Below are positions 7,366 through 16,321 of a stretch of 21,730 nt of DNA, piece by piece (position 1 is the stretch's first letter; every line of letters starts with the position of its first letter). A program made the translations under genes and the position numbers. The notes below the pieces were generated by a model that saw only the letters and a list, made by a program, of their open reading frames with translations, had not been told where the DNA came from and did no database searches. The DNA comes from Pseudomonadota bacterium (lineage in GTDB: Bacteria > Myxococcota_A > Polyangia > Haliangiales > Haliangiaceae): NCBI GenBank assembly GCA_023428295.1, contig JAEYYV010000229.1, positions 1 to 21,730 of the forward strand, read 5' to 3'.

Positions 7366-7983
7366 CTACGAGAGGATGAAGCCGCGGCCCATCGGACGGT
7401 CGACCACCGTCGCGCGCGGGCGCTTGTTGGCCTTCGCGCGCTCGGTCTTTACCTTCGCGATCGCAGCGACGCGCGTCTTGTTCGCGGCTTCGATCGCCTT
7501 CGTGTTCTTGGCCCAGTCCGCCTCGACCTCTTCCTGCACGTTGACCGCGGCGAGCAGGCTTGCCTCGGCCTCGGCCTGCGCCGCCTCTGCCTTCTCGACG
7601 CCAGGCATCGCGGCCTCGTTGAGCGGCGCCGGGCGCGTGGTCTGCGCGAGGCGCGTGAACAGATCGGCACGCTCTTTCGCGGCGGCATCGAAGCTGGCCC
7701 GCGCCGCGGCCATGGTCTCGGGCGCGGCCTTCTTCTTCGCAGCGAGATCCTTGCGCGCCTTGACCACGTCAGCGACCGCCTTGTCGAAGCTCTTGTCGTT
7801 CGTGACGAGCAAGGCCGAGACCGACTCCCACGTGTCCGCGGGCTTGTCGGCAGGCTTCACCGCCTCCGTCTTCTTGTTCGCGGGCGGAGCGGCTTGTTCG
7901 GCGTGCGCGATGACCGGCGTGGCGAGCATCGCGCTCGACATCACGACCGTGCGAAAGATGCGATTGGCGAGCTGACTCTTCAT
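7366..7983 (-). CDS. Exported alanine/lysine-rich coiled-coil protein, unknown function
   Basis: Encodes 205 aa. It has a Sec signal peptide (MKSQLANRIFRTVVMSSAML, cleavage likely after A-H-A at residue 28, no lipobox). A Pro/Lys-rich linker follows to about residue 50. A long Ala/Lys/Glu-rich helical region (~60-185) has a charge and alanine spacing that suggests a coiled coil. The C-terminus is basic (KRPRATVVDRP). There is no catalytic motif and I do not recognise the family; a periplasmic structural or adaptor protein is the most one can infer. Codon use matches the neighbours, and the signal peptide supports a real gene. It is divergent from the dipeptidase-like gene by only 30 bp and ends 37 bp ahead of glyA on the same strand. 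Confidence 0.75.
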   Translation of the reverse strand: MKSQLANRIFRTVVMSSAMLATPVIAHAEQAAPPANKKTEAVKPADKPADTWESVSALLVTNDKSFDKAVADVVKARKDLAAKKKAAPETMAAARASFDAAAKERADLFTRLAQTTRPAPLNEAAMPGVEKAEAAQAEAEASLLAAVNVQEEVEADWAKNTKAIEAANKTRVAAIAKVKTERAKANKRPRATVVDRPMGRGFILS

Positions 7984-8013
7984 GTAGCAAGCCTATCGCG
8001 ATAAGACTTCAGC
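7984..8013. promoter_or_regulatory. 30-bp divergent start-to-start gap with a 10-bp palindrome
   Basis: Only 30 bases lie between two divergent start codons. The centre is the perfect palindrome TATCGCGATA (7994-8003). It places GATAAG eight bases before the plus-strand GTG. On the minus strand, TAGGCT (complement of 7990-7995) sits six bases before the ATG. Shared back-to-back promoter or operator function is plausible but unproven. Confidence 0.35.
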
Positions 8014-9078
8014 GTGCTGGAGTTCATCGATCATCGAACGGATCCGGATGCGTGGGCCAAGGAGCTCGGCATCTCGCGCGAGGCGGTCGAGCTCTACCTC
8101 GCGAGCGACGTCATCGACCTCCACATCGATTCCTTCATTTGGAATCGCATCTTTGGCTACGATCTGACCAAGCGACACGGTCGCGGCGCGTTCGGCGCGC
8201 GGTTCTACAGCCAGTGCGATCTACCGAGGCTTCGCGAAGCGAGGGTCACCGGCGCGATCTGGGTGATCACCACAAATCCGTTGCGCAGCCCGCGCGGCCG
8301 TGCCGAGGTGTTCTCGAACAACCTCGACAAGCTGACCGAGATCCTCGAGAGCGTTCCCGACGACGTGCAGATCGTGAAGACCACGGCCGACTATCGCGCG
8401 GCCGTCGCAGCCGGAAAGCACGCGGCGTGGATCGGCATCCAAGGTGGCAACGCGCTCGACGATCACGGCGCGCTCGATCGCCTCGACGATCGCATCGTGC
8501 GCGTGACGCTGGTGCACCTCTCCAACAGCGCGCTCGGCACGACGAGCTCGCCGCTCTCGGGCGCTGACAACGGCATCAGCGACGACGGTCGCGCGTACGT
8601 CGAGGCGCTCGATGCCAAGAAGATCTTCGTCGACCTCGCGCACATCTCGAAGAAGGGCTTCTGGCAGGCGGTCGAGGCGCACGACGCGAGCATCCCGCTG
8701 ATCTGCACGCACACTGGCGTCGATGGCGTGTACGAGCACTGGCGCAACCTCGACGATGATCAGCTCCGCGCGATCGCCGACACCGGCGGAACGATCGGCG
8801 TGATGTACGAGTCGGGCTTCCTCGGGCCGAGCCGGCGCAACGCGAAGGCCGCGTGGGTCGCCGATCACCTGATGCACATCGTGAAGACCGTCGGCGAGGA
8901 TCACGCCTCGCTCGGCTCGGACTGGGACGGCGCGATCGTCACGCCGCGCGACCTCCAGACCTGCTTGGACCTGCCCAAGCTCGTCGATCTGCTCCTCCAG
9001 CGCGGGCTATCGACGACCGCGATTCAGAAGATCCTCGGCGGGAACTTCCTGCGCTCGCTCTCGCTGCTGCGCGGCTAG
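8014..9078 (+). CDS. Renal dipeptidase (M19) family protein with a substituted metal ligand
   Basis: Encodes 354 aa. M19 enzymes are TIM-barrel dizinc dipeptidases acting on X-L/D-aminoacyl substrates. Seen: HxD metal pair His37/Asp39 in DLHIDS, His210 (VDLAHIS), His233 (ICTHTG), RNLDDDQLRAIADTGGTIGV, the catalytic-region GSDWDG (Asp303, Asp305), and the C-terminal IQKILGGNFLR. The bridging glutamate, normally in G-(I/V)-E-G-G-H, is Gln143 here (GIQGGN; CAA at 8440-8442), and the following His is Asn. This may abolish or alter the two-metal site, so a specific dipeptidase activity should not be assumed. No signal peptide is visible. The GTG at 8014 is the only start that keeps the N-terminus. 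trpE begins 14 bases after its stop, so the two may be co-transcribed. Confidence 0.88.
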   Translation: MLEFIDHRTDPDAWAKELGISREAVELYLASDVIDLHIDSFIWNRIFGYDLTKRHGRGAFGARFYSQCDLPRLREARVTGAIWVITTNPLRSPRGRAEVFSNNLDKLTEILESVPDDVQIVKTTADYRAAVAAGKHAAWIGIQGGNALDDHGALDRLDDRIVRVTLVHLSNSALGTTSSPLSGADNGISDDGRAYVEALDAKKIFVDLAHISKKGFWQAVEAHDASIPLICTHTGVDGVYEHWRNLDDDQLRAIADTGGTIGVMYESGFLGPSRRNAKAAWVADHLMHIVKTVGEDHASLGSDWDGAIVTPRDLQTCLDLPKLVDLLLQRGLSTTAIQKILGGNFLRSLSLLRG

Positions 9079-9092
9079 GGGTATAAAGCAGC

Positions 9093-10612
<1,520 letters not shown>

Positions 10613-10616
<4 letters not shown>

Positions 10617-11200
10617 AGCTCCTGTTGATCGACAACTACGACTCGTTCACGTGGAACCTCGCGCAGTACTTCGGCGAGCTCGGCGCGGACGTCGCCGTCG
10701 AGCGCAACGACGCGATCACGATCGATCAGATCCGCGAGCGCGCACCCGAGGCGATCGTGATCTCGCCGGGACCGTGCACGCCCAACGAAGCGGGCATCTC
10801 GATGGAAGTGATCGAGAAGTTCGCGGGACAGACGCCCATCCTCGGCGTGTGCCTCGGGCACCAGTGCATCGGCCAGGTGTTCGGCGGCAAGGTCGTGCGC
10901 GCACCGCGGATCATGCACGGCAAGACGTCCAAGATCTTTCACGACGAGAAGGGCCTCTACACGGGCGTCGAGAACCCGTTCGTCGCGACACGCTATCACT
11001 CGCTCGTGATCGCGCCGGAGACCATGCCCGACTCGCTCGAGGTCACGGCGAAGACGTGGGAGGACGAGATCATGGGCGTGCGCCTGCGGGCGCGGGGGGC
11101 GCCGCTCGAGGGCGTGCAGTTCCATCCCGAGTCGATCATGACCACGGCCGGCAAAGCGCTGCTCCAGAACTTCCTCGTGATGGCGCGCGAGTCTGCATGA
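10613..11200 (+). CDS. trpG: Anthranilate synthase component II, glutamine amidotransferase
   Basis: Encodes 195 aa, normal length. This class I glutamine amidotransferase makes ammonia for TrpE. Seen: LLIDNYDSFTWNL at the N-terminus, the oxyanion strand SPGPCTP, the nucleophile Cys80 in GVCLGHQ, and the His171/Glu173 pair in VQFHPES. MHGKTS and RYHSLV are also conserved. The start at 10613 shares ATGA with the trpE stop and has GGAGGA seven bases upstream. PabA (folate) shares this fold and sometimes serves both pathways. The adjacent trpE argues for TrpG as the main role, with a double role not excluded. It overlaps trpD by ATGA at the 3' end. Confidence 0.97.
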
Positions 11201-12315
11201 CCGCCGTTGTCGTCAAAGCGATCAACGCGGCGCTCGCGCGCGAGCACCTGAGCCGCGCGGAGATGGCCGACGTGATCGGTCAGATCATGGATGGCGCGGC
11301 GACACCCGCGCAGATCGGCGGACTCCTCGTCGCGCTGCGCGCCAAAGGCGAAGCCGTCGACGAGATCGTCGGCGCCGCGTCGGCGATGCGCTCGCGTGCG
11401 TTGCCCCTCGAGATTCCGCGCCACGATCATTCGATCGATACGTGCGGCACGGGCGGCGATGGCGCCGGCACGATCAACGTGTCCACGCTCGCTGCGATCC
11501 TCATCGCCGCGTGCGGTGGCGTCGTCGCCAAGCACGGCAACCGCGCGCTGTCCTCGAAGTGTGGCTCGGCCGACGTGCTCGAGACGCTCGGCATCGCGAT
11601 CGAGGCCTCGCCAGAGGTGATCGCGCGCTGCATCGCCGCCGCCAACATCGGCTTCGCCTTCGCGCCGAAGTTTCACGCGGCCACGCGTCACGTCGGTGGG
11701 CCGCGTCGCGAGCTCGGTACGCGGACCATCTTCAACTTGCTCGGGCCGCTCACGAACCCGGCGAACGTTCGCCACCAAGTGATGGGTGTCTACGATCAGC
11801 ATTGGTGCGAGCCGCTCGCCGCCGCGCTGGGCGCGCTTGGCCTTCGCCGCGCAGCCGTCGTTCACGGCGCCGGCGGCATCGACGAGATCGCGGTCCGCGG
11901 CGAGACGTTCGTCGCGATCTGGAACGACGGCTCGGTCGAGTGCCGCACGCTCTCGCCGCGTGACTTCGGCGTCGACGATCTGGATCCCGCGGGCCTCACC
12001 GGCGGTGACGCCGCGTTCAACGCATCCGTCTTGCGCAAGGTGCTCGCCGGTAACCAGGTCGGCCACGGTGAGCGCTACGAAGCCGCGCTGCGTGCATCCG
12101 CGATGACCGCGGCGCTCGGCCTCGAGCTCCTCGAGTCGGGAGAGCTGGATCTCGATCGTCTGCCCGATCAGCTCGTCCGCGCGCAAACCGTGGCCACCGA
12201 CGGCGCGGCTCGGCTCGTTCTCCACAAGTGGGTAGAGGCGTCCACCGCCGCACCCGACACGGATCTCTCCTACCTGAGTGCGCTTCGATCCGAGGAATTT
12301 CGCGGGGTCGAGTGA
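11197..12315 (+). CDS. trpD: Anthranilate phosphoribosyltransferase
   Basis: Encodes 372 aa, some 30 longer than many homologues. TrpD transfers phosphoribose from PRPP to anthranilate. Seen: PRPP-binding DTCGTGGDGAGTINVST (residues ~81-97), KHGNRALSSKCGSADVLE, FAFAPKFHAA, RRELGTRTIFNLLGPLTNP and VVHGAGGIDEI. The extra length is a C-terminal tail (VEASTAAPDTDLSYL onward) beyond the usual end of the fold. Start and trpG stop overlap as ATGA; no clear ribosome binding site, so re-initiation is likely. After its stop comes a 342-bp stretch before trpC, the only loose spacing in the trpEGDCF block. Confidence 0.97.
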   Translation: MTAVVVKAINAALAREHLSRAEMADVIGQIMDGAATPAQIGGLLVALRAKGEAVDEIVGAASAMRSRALPLEIPRHDHSIDTCGTGGDGAGTINVSTLAAILIAACGGVVAKHGNRALSSKCGSADVLETLGIAIEASPEVIARCIAAANIGFAFAPKFHAATRHVGGPRRELGTRTIFNLLGPLTNPANVRHQVMGVYDQHWCEPLAAALGALGLRRAAVVHGAGGIDEIAVRGETFVAIWNDGSVECRTLSPRDFGVDDLDPAGLTGGDAAFNASVLRKVLAGNQVGHGERYEAALRASAMTAALGLELLESGELDLDRLPDQLVRAQTVATDGAARLVLHKWVEASTAAPDTDLSYLSALRSEEFRGVE

Positions 12316-12411
12316 CCTCGGACACTCACGCGCCACCACCTCACGCGGAAATCGTCGGCATCGCGGGTGACCGCGCCTCGGCCTTGGCGTAGATCGAGGA
12401 CACCCCACGAA
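12316..12411. other. Gap between trpD and the 77-codon ORF
   Basis: Ninety-six bases with no recognisable terminator, hairpin or repeat. The only candidate signal is ATCGAGGAC (about 12392-12400), about twelve bases before the next ATG. A GTG at 12367 is in frame with that ORF and could lengthen it by 15 codons. Confidence 0.4.
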
Positions 12412-12645
12412 ATGAGGCCTCGCGTGAGTAGACCGATCGAGGATCCACCATCGCTGGTAGACGTACTGGCGCGCGAGCACGCAGCTCGTCGCGAACGGAT
12501 CGAAGCGGAGTGCTCCCACAGGCTCGCCACCGCGAGCGAGAACGTGGATTCTGCCGAGCAGAGCCAACGCATTCTTGTCGAAGAGCTAGACCGAAAGTGT
12601 TGCGAGCGCCGCGCCGCGCTCGATGAAGAGGCGCGACGCGGGTAG
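12412..12645 (+). CDS. Small hypothetical charged helical protein inside the trp cluster
   Basis: A 77-codon ORF lies between trpD and trpC, ending twelve bases before the trpC start. The predicted protein is strongly charged and probably helical from residue ~17 on (LAREHAARRERIEAEC, ILVEELDRKCCERRAALDEE), with three Cys and no signal peptide or known motif. I do not recognise it. For: tight spacing to trpC, a GAGGA about twelve bases upstream, and amphipathic composition. Against: G/C at third codon positions is about 68 percent by my count, clearly lower than neighbouring genes, and a GTG at 12367 competes as start. It may be a real, fast-evolving gene, a leader that couples to trpC, or chance. 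Confidence 0.45.
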   Translation: MRPRVSRPIEDPPSLVDVLAREHAARRERIEAECSHRLATASENVDSAEQSQRILVEELDRKCCERRAALDEEARRG

Positions 12646-12657
12646 ATTCGAGCCCGC

Positions 12658-13446
12658 GTGAGCATCCTCGACGACATTCTGGCCACCAAGCGCGACGAGG
12701 TCGCAGCGGCAACCGCAGCGCGGCCCATCGCGGACGTTCTGCGCGCCGCCAACGAAGCGGGGCCGGTGCGCCGTCTGGCGAACGCGCTGCGCCGCCCCCC
12801 CGGCGAGCCCGTGCGCGTGCTCGCGGAGATCAAGCGCGCGAGCCCGAGCGCGGGGGCGATTCGCGCCGGTGCGGATCCTGCGGTGATCGCGGCGGACTAC
12901 GCGGGCGCGGGCGCGGCTGGGCTCAGCGTGCTCACCGACGAGAAGTACTTCGATGGGCGCTTGGAGTTCCTCGCAAAGGTACGCGAGCGCGTGTCGCTGC
13001 CGCTCTTGCGCAAGGACTTCATTATCGATCCGTATCAAGTGATCGAGGCGCGCGCGGCGGGGGCCGACGCGATCCTCTTGATCGTCGCCGCACTCGAGAA
13101 GACGCAGGTCGCGGAGCTGCTCGCGGCCGCCGAGGAGCACGCGCTCGACGTACTGGTCGAGGTGCACACCGTGAAGGAGGCCGAGGTAGCGCTGGCGGTC
13201 GGCGCGACGCTGCTCGGCGTGAATCATCGCGACCTGAAGACGTTCACGATCGACATGTCGCTCACGAGCGTGGTCGCGCCGATGTTGCCGCCCGACGTGG
13301 TGCTGGTCGCCGAGAGCGGCATTCGCAGCGCGGCCGACGTGCAGCTGCTCGGCGCGGTCGGTGCGCACGCGGTGCTCGTCGGCGAGCAGCTGATGCGTGC
13401 GCCATCGGTAGGTGATGCCCTGCGCGCGCTGCGAGGTGTTCCGTGA
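12658..13446 (+). CDS. trpC: Indole-3-glycerol phosphate synthase
   Basis: Encodes 262 aa, normal for the stand-alone enzyme. TrpC closes the ring of CdRP to give indole-3-glycerol phosphate with loss of CO2. The N-terminus ILDDILATKRDEV is typical. The TIM barrel carries EIKRASPSAG (catalytic Lys), GLSVLTDEKYFDG, LLRKDFIIDPYQV (catalytic Lys), ILLIVAAL, VEVHT, LGVNHRDLKTF and VAESGI. The start is the GTG at 12658. TAGATT (12643-12648) nine bases upstream resembles a -10 element, and no good ribosome binding site is visible. The stop overlaps the trpF GTG as GTGA. A separate, not fused, trpC and trpF arrangement is kept here. Confidence 0.97.
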   Translation: MSILDDILATKRDEVAAATAARPIADVLRAANEAGPVRRLANALRRPPGEPVRVLAEIKRASPSAGAIRAGADPAVIAADYAGAGAAGLSVLTDEKYFDGRLEFLAKVRERVSLPLLRKDFIIDPYQVIEARAAGADAILLIVAALEKTQVAELLAAAEEHALDVLVEVHTVKEAEVALAVGATLLGVNHRDLKTFTIDMSLTSVVAPMLPPDVVLVAESGIRSAADVQLLGAVGAHAVLVGEQLMRAPSVGDALRALRGVP

Positions 13447-14078
13447 CCGCGATCAAGATCTGCGGTGTGACGCTCGCCGACGACGCCGCGCGCGTGGCGG
13501 CCGCGGGCGTCGACTACATCGGCCTCAACTTCTGGCCATCGTCGAAGCGCTATCTCGATCCGGTCCGCGCGCCGATGATCGCGGCCGCGGCGCGCGCGGC
13601 AGGTGCAGTGCAGGTCGTCGGCGTGTTCGTCGACGCGGAGCTCGACGAGATCGTGGACATCGCCGCGAATGTCCCGCTCGATATCATCCAGCTGCATGGC
13701 GACGAGAGCCCCGAGGACGTCGCGAAGATCTCCGCACAGACCAAGCGGCCCACGTGGCGATCGATCGCGATGGGCGCGCCCACGGATCTCGAGGCACTCG
13801 AAGCGTGGCCCGCAGATCATCTCGTACTCGACACGCCGTCGGCAGGGAAGGGCGGCTCGGGGAAGACGTTCGATTGGACGCTCGCGATCGACGCGCATCG
13901 CCGGTATCCGGCGCGACGCTTTCTGCTCGCGGGTGGTCTCGATCCGGGCAACGTCGCGGCCGCGATCGCCGCGGTGTCGCCGTGGGGTGTGGATGTCGCG
14001 AGCGGCGTCGAGGCAGCGCCCGGCGTCAAAGATGCGGACAAGCTCGCTGCGTTTGTCGCCGCTGTTCGCGGCGCGTGA
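13443..14078 (+). CDS. trpF: Phosphoribosylanthranilate isomerase
   Basis: Encodes 211 aa. TrpF performs the Amadori rearrangement of phosphoribosylanthranilate to CdRP, which TrpC uses next. Seen: catalytic Cys7 in KICGVT, GLNFWPSSKRY, VGVFVD, IIQLHGDE, catalytic Asp130 in LVLDTPSAGKGGSGKTFDW, LLAGGLDPGNV and GVDVASGVE. The GTG start overlaps the trpC stop, with GAGGTG four bases upstream (13433-13438). It is the last trp gene before a minus-strand gene interrupts the cluster; 36 bases separate the two convergent stops and hold no clear terminator. Confidence 0.97.
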   Translation: MTAIKICGVTLADDAARVAAAGVDYIGLNFWPSSKRYLDPVRAPMIAAAARAAGAVQVVGVFVDAELDEIVDIAANVPLDIIQLHGDESPEDVAKISAQTKRPTWRSIAMGAPTDLEALEAWPADHLVLDTPSAGKGGSGKTFDWTLAIDAHRRYPARRFLLAGGLDPGNVAAAIAAVSPWGVDVASGVEAAPGVKDADKLAAFVAAVRGA

Positions 14079-14114
14079 CTACTCGACGCGTGACCGCAGC
14101 CGCCATCGGTCCGA

Positions 14115-16202
14115 TCACCAGCCGGCGTCGTCGTGCGTGGTCCAGCGCGCGAAGCCGAGCGGCGAGTCGATGCTGACGCCGCTCGTGTCCCCGTACGCCG
14201 AGCCGATATAGATGCCGCGCGCTGTCGGTGCGATCTGCCACCACTGTCCGCCGCGCGGCTCGCCGTAGTACGTCCACGCGCCGTTCGAATCGCCCATGAA
14301 CGCGAGGCGCGTACCGCCGCCTTCGTCGATCGCGGCGACGACACCGTCGGAGCACGCGGCCATGTCGTAGACCGTGGCTCGCGAGACGGTGCGCCACTCG
14401 CGTCCATTCCACACGCGCGTGCCGCCCGAGGTCCCGGCGACGAGCCCGAGAGCCGGCGACGTGACGAGCGAGTACGTGTAGTCCGCCCACGCGCCGATCA
14501 GCTCCCACTCGTCGTCGCGGCGTCGATATAACGACTGGCCGCCGAGCGCCTCGTTCGTGGTCGCGACCACGAGCGCGCCGTCGTAGATCGCCATCGCGAC
14601 GACGCTGCCCGGCACGACCGCATAGAAGCTCGTGTCGTCGCGCGTCGCGCGCACGATCGTCGACTGCGGCACCGTCGGCACGACGAAGAACATCGTTCCG
14701 TTTCCATCAGCGACGAGCGGTCCTTCCACCGGCTCGCTCGTGACGCGGTGCCATCGACTCTGCGCGTAGCGCCGGTAGAGCTGATCGCCCGCGCGAACCG
14801 CGTAGCCACCGTCGAGCGCGACGGCGGTCATCGAGCCCCCGACCGGCACGCCCTCGATCGGGCGCCCCCACTCGCCGTCGAACTGAACCAGGCCGTGCGT
14901 CGCTTGCGATACGTCACCTCCGCTGGCGTCGCTCGCATCGCGTACGTCCTTGAACCGGCCCACGAGCAAGAGTCCGTCGGGCAGCGTGATCATGTCGCTG
15001 ATCGCACCGAGGCGGGTGACGGCGAGCGTAGTCGCGGGGATCGAGTGCACGGTGCCGCCGTTGACGCTGGCGATGCCCGCGCCCGGTTGCAGTCCGATGC
15101 GCTGGAAGTGGCCGCCGACATACGTGTGCTCGCCGTCGGTGAGGACCGTCGAGATCCGTCCGAACAGATCGCTCGGTGGCGTCATCGCGCTCCAGCCATG
15201 CTCGGGGCTCCATCGCGCGAGGTGATACGCGCGCCGCTTCGGCTCGCCCACCCACCCGAAGCGACCCGCGATCACGAGATCGTCGCCGTCGACGGAGATC
15301 GAGGTGACCTCCGGCTGGAACGCACCGAAAACGCCGGGCTCGCTCGCGATCACGCCGCCATCGAGCGACCGCCACGCTCCATCGTCGTCGAGGCGCGCGA
15401 TGCCGTAGCGATCGGTTCCGTCCTCGAACAAGTGCACGAAGCCGCCGCCGTACCACCGGCCATCCGCGCCACGCGCGAGCGCGCTCACCCCATCGAGTGG
15501 GGTGTCGCCGAGCTGCGTCCACGTCGAGCCGTCCCAGCAGTGCACGCCGAACAAGAACTGATTGTCTGTCTGCAGGTTTCCGCTCGCGCACAGACCGGCG
15601 CCGTCACGCAGCGCGGTCACCACCGTGCCGCCGCTGAGCAGCCCGGTCGACTTCCATTCGCCATCGCGCAAGATCGCGACCGTCGCTGCTGGCAGCTCGA
15701 GACTACCGAAGAAGTTGCCGTACACCGCGATGCCGCCATCGACGGGTGTGACGCCATTGATCGTGTAGACCTCGCGCACGACGTACGACCACTGCTCGCC
15801 GGACCATCGCGCGAGATACGACGCGGTGTTGCCAGGTCCTTCGAACGGGTCGATGCCGAACATGTCACCGACGGCCCAGAGCTGTCCGGCATCGTCGACG
15901 GTGATCGAGCGCACCTGCCCAGGCAATCCCTCGGCGAGCGGCGACCACCGCGTGCCGTCCCAGCGCGCGATGTTCTGCACTGCGATGCCGCTCATTCCGC
16001 TGAACCGCCCCGCCGCGATCACCGAACCGTCGGGCATGCGGGCGATCGCCTCGACGCTCGGCGAGAGCCCCGCGGCGCCTGGCGTCACCAGACGCGTATC
16101 CCAATGGCCGTCCTCGAGGTGGCCGCACGCGACGAGCTCCGTCGGTGCGAGCTCATCCCCGCACCCCGCGAGAATCGCGCATGCGATCAACCGTCGCCAC
16201 AT
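14115..16202 (-). CDS. Large beta-propeller-like lipoprotein interrupting the trp cluster
   Basis: Encodes 695 aa. The ATG at 16202 opens on MWRRLIACAILAGCGDE, a lipoprotein signal with lipidated Cys14; a longer frame from 16307 would read through tandem repeats and hide this signal, so I rejected it. The rest is about ten degenerate units with the plan ARWDG-x-W-xxL followed by a short hydrophobic strand (for example residues 78-90, 130-140, 220-232, 268-281, 328-340, 438-448, 595-606). They alternate with VIAAGRF/IAGRF/YVGGHF strands. This fits one or two beta propellers on the cell surface. No catalytic motif is visible and the ligand is unknown. It sits antisense between trpF and trpB, so it cannot be part of the trp transcript. 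Its likely -10 is TACAAT (complement of 16211-16216), eight bases before the ATG. Confidence 0.85.
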   Translation of the reverse strand: MWRRLIACAILAGCGDELAPTELVACGHLEDGHWDTRLVTPGAAGLSPSVEAIARMPDGSVIAAGRFSGMSGIAVQNIARWDGTRWSPLAEGLPGQVRSITVDDAGQLWAVGDMFGIDPFEGPGNTASYLARWSGEQWSYVVREVYTINGVTPVDGGIAVYGNFFGSLELPAATVAILRDGEWKSTGLLSGGTVVTALRDGAGLCASGNLQTDNQFLFGVHCWDGSTWTQLGDTPLDGVSALARGADGRWYGGGFVHLFEDGTDRYGIARLDDDGAWRSLDGGVIASEPGVFGAFQPEVTSISVDGDDLVIAGRFGWVGEPKRRAYHLARWSPEHGWSAMTPPSDLFGRISTVLTDGEHTYVGGHFQRIGLQPGAGIASVNGGTVHSIPATTLAVTRLGAISDMITLPDGLLLVGRFKDVRDASDASGGDVSQATHGLVQFDGEWGRPIEGVPVGGSMTAVALDGGYAVRAGDQLYRRYAQSRWHRVTSEPVEGPLVADGNGTMFFVVPTVPQSTIVRATRDDTSFYAVVPGSVVAMAIYDGALVVATTNEALGGQSLYRRRDDEWELIGAWADYTYSLVTSPALGLVAGTSGGTRVWNGREWRTVSRATVYDMAACSDGVVAAIDEGGGTRLAFMGDSNGAWTYYGEPRGGQWWQIAPTARGIYIGSAYGDTSGVSIDSPLGFARWTTHDDAGW

Positions 16203-16227
16203 CGGGGCGGATTGTACGCCACGTCGC

Positions 16228-16275
16228 GCGAGGATCGGGTCGAGGATCGGGGCGAGGATCGGGGCGAGGATCGTG
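16228..16275. repeat. Four tandem copies of a 12-bp repeat upstream of trpB
   Basis: The unit GCGAGGATCGGG occurs at 16228-16239, 16240-16251 (first base T), 16252-16263 and 16264-16275 (GTG at the end). It lies in the 119-bp or shorter region between the divergent lipoprotein and trpB starts. It covers the zone where a -35 element of the lipoprotein gene would fall, and ends about 22-46 bases before the trpB start. The 12-bp period is close to one helical turn. The number of copies may vary between strains. Confidence 0.9.
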
Positions 16276-16321
16276 GCGTTGCGGATGGTGAGTACGTGTG
16301 GCGTCATGGTACGGCAAGGGC

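Noticed and set aside
9079..9092. Trp leader peptide or attenuator upstream of trpE
   Set aside because: Only 14 bases are available and there is no Trp-rich short ORF or hairpin.
16203..16307. N-terminal extension of the propeller lipoprotein encoded by the 12-bp repeats (ILAPILAPILDP)
   Set aside because: The internal ATG at 16202 opens exactly on a lipoprotein signal with a lipobox; the extension would bury it and is just repeat DNA read in frame.
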